Part shown: piece by piece, positions 6,142 through 7,272 of the stretch | Position numbering within the stretch: position 1 is the stretch's first letter | Layout: each line of letters starts with the position of its first letter | NCBI GenBank assembly: GCA_016794765.1 | Contig: JAEUJG010000087.1 | Span: 1-7,272 of the forward strand | Direction: 5' to 3' | DNA from: Spirochaetaceae bacterium | GTDB lineage: Bacteria; Spirochaetota; Spirochaetia; Treponematales; Rectinemataceae | Length of the DNA: 7,272 nt | The notes under the pieces: generated by a model | Databases searched by the model: none | The model's input: the letters and a program-made list of their open reading frames with translations, nothing else | What the model was told of the DNA's origin: nothing | Translations under genes and position numbers: made by a program

Positions 6142-7272
6142 GTACCCCCACGTGAGGAATTTTCCGGAGCCGGGGGCGGCGACGATCTCGCCGACCGCGG
6201 CCTCGTCCGCGCCTCGCGCCGCCCGGTAGACCGGAGCGCCGCGCACGTAGGTAACGAGGATTCGCCCCGTCAATCTCATGCCCTCGAAGGGCGTGATCTT
6301 GCCTTTGGAGAGGAGCCGCTCGCCGACCAGTCTGGTCGTCGCTGCCGGATCGACGAGGACGAAGTCCGCGTCCTTGCCGACGGAGAGGGAGCCCTTCCGG
6401 GCCGCGAGGCCGTAGCGCGCGGCCGCCTTGCCGCCCGCGGCCTCCAGGAAGCGGGGCAGGGACAGGCGGCCCGCCAGGAGGCCTTCGGAGAGGAGGTAGG
6501 GCAGCATGGTGCCCGTGCCGGGAATGCCGCCGTAGGCGGTCCAGGGATCGCCGGTGTTCTTCTCCTCGGCCGGAGCGGGCGCGTGGTCGCTCGCGGCGAA
6601 GTCGATGACGCCGGACGCGAGGCGCTCCCAGAGCCCCTCCCGCTCGGCGGCCTTCACGACGGGCGCGGTCTTGAGGGAGGCGCCGAGCCGGCCGAAGTCG
6701 CCCGAGCCGAAGGCGAGATAGTGGGCGCAGGTTTCGCAGGTCGCTCCTCCCGCGTGGAGGAGGTCAGCGGCCGCGGCGGTGCCCACGTGGACGACGTGGA
6801 GGGTCGATTCGCGGCCGCGGGCCAGGGCCAGGGCCGAGGCGCAGGCGACGAGCTCGGCGGCCTCGGGGCGGCCGGCGGCGTAGTCCGCCCACTCCGGCGC
6901 GGCGCTTCCGCGCAGGGCCTTGGCCCGCGCCGTAGCCGCGGTCACGTAGTCCAGGTCCTCGGCGTGGAGGAGAATGGGCCTTCCGAGCCGCCCGCCCTCG
7001 GCGAGGATCCGCGCGAAGTCCTCGTGCGTGACGCGCGTGAAGCTGTCCATGCCCGAGATGAAGTAGCATTTGAAGCCCACGACGCGGTCGGCGAGTTCGG
7101 CCATCGCGCCGGGCTGTCCGCCCCCGGCGCCCGCGCCGAGGCTCGCCTCGACCTCGCGGCCGGAGACGCCGCCGTAAAAGGCGTAGTCGATGACGGCCCT
7201 TGGCGACACGGCCGCGAGCTTGTTCTCGAGGGCCGCGGGCGTCGTCACCGGCGGCAGGGAGGTGCAGGGCAT
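6136..7272 (-). CDS. Allantoinase/dihydropyrimidinase-family cyclic amidohydrolase, N-terminus missing (partial)
   Basis: This is a metal-dependent hydrolase of the cyclic amidohydrolase group (allantoinase, hydantoinase, dihydroorotase), which opens cyclic amide or ureide rings in the cytoplasm. 378 residues are visible. Seen motifs, numbered from the window edge, are GFKCY with the probable carboxylated metal-bridging Lys68, HAED with metal His103, HVVHVG with His162, CETCAHY at 179-185, SDHAP with metal Asp229, GKDADFVLVDP at 299-309, and a tail KITPFEGMRLTGR. These resemble AllB more than E. coli HyuA, whose equivalents are FKLY and ATDH. The first visible residues, MPCTSLPP, match the internal MPLNxLP segment of allantoinases. 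The real start and the N-terminal HxH metal motif therefore lie beyond the right edge, about 90 residues away by comparison with AllB. A Gly/Ala-rich stretch at 46-57 is unusual. It is the most upstream gene seen, and its stop lies 8 nt before the next start. In this operon the substrate is more likely a purine-derived cyclic ureide than allantoin itself, which is inference. Confidence 0.88.
   Translation of the reverse strand: MPCTSLPPVTTPAALENKLAAVSPRAVIDYAFYGGVSGREVEASLGAGAGGGQPGAMAELADRVVGFKCYFISGMDSFTRVTHEDFARILAEGGRLGRPILLHAEDLDYVTAATARAKALRGSAAPEWADYAAGRPEAAELVACASALALARGRESTLHVVHVGTAAAADLLHAGGATCETCAHYLAFGSGDFGRLGASLKTAPVVKAAEREGLWERLASGVIDFAASDHAPAPAEEKNTGDPWTAYGGIPGTGTMLPYLLSEGLLAGRLSLPRFLEAAGGKAAARYGLAARKGSLSVGKDADFVLVDPAATTRLVGERLLSKGKITPFEGMRLTGRILVTYVRGAPVYRAARGADEAAVGEIVAAPGSGKFLTWGYR

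Noticed and set aside
4427..6229. 600-codon open frame on the plus strand, antisense to ygfK
   Set aside because: It is rich in Gly, Ala, Glu and Arg with no recognisable motif. It mirrors the codon bias of the real minus-strand gene, as is usual in G+C-rich DNA.
1..7272. Selenocysteine-coding TGA or a SECIS element, given the selenium-linked names of these families
   Set aside because: All five frames are continuous with ordinary stops at expected lengths or run off the edge. No in-frame internal TGA or need for recoding was seen.

Overview
The window is one head-to-tail block of five genes, all on the minus strand, in very G+C-rich DNA (about two thirds G+C or more by eye). In transcription order (right to left) they are: an allantoinase/dihydropyrimidinase-family cyclic amidohydrolase cut by the right edge (6136-7272); a YgfK-type flavin/iron-sulfur oxidoreductase (2981-6127); an SsnA-type amidohydrolase (1602-2984); a YgeY-type M20 metallohydrolase (391-1599); and a threonine-synthase-like PLP enzyme cut by the left edge (1-394). 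There is no intergenic space to speak of. The junctions are 8 nt, a 4-nt ATGA overlap, 2 nt, and a 4-nt ATGA overlap. Each of the four internal starts has a Shine-Dalgarno-like sequence inside the end of the preceding gene, so this looks like one translationally coupled operon. I see no promoter, terminator, RNA gene, mobile element or CRISPR.

The gene set matches the conserved ygeX-ygeY-hyuA...ygfK-ssnA neighbourhood of Escherichia coli and many anaerobic gut bacteria. Older annotation calls it 'selenium metabolism-linked' or 'selenate reductase'. More recent genetics links it to anaerobic breakdown of uric acid and other purines. The likely division of labour is as follows. YgfK is a soluble NAD(P)H-linked redox enzyme that acts on a heterocycle, as dihydropyrimidine dehydrogenase does. 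The allantoinase-like enzyme and SsnA are metal-dependent ring-opening or deaminating hydrolases. YgeY cleaves an amide or carbamoyl-type bond. A PLP lyase finishes on an amino-acid product. In the E. coli-type cluster that last role belongs to YgeX (2,3-diaminopropionate ammonia-lyase). Here the adjacent PLP enzyme is instead a zinc-ribbon threonine-synthase-like protein. This possible enzyme swap is the most interesting point in the window.

The organism cannot be named from this sequence. The base composition and the presence of this operon suggest a high-G+C bacterium with anaerobic or fermentative purine metabolism. Many long open frames on the plus strand, and in a second minus frame, are compositional shadows of the real genes.
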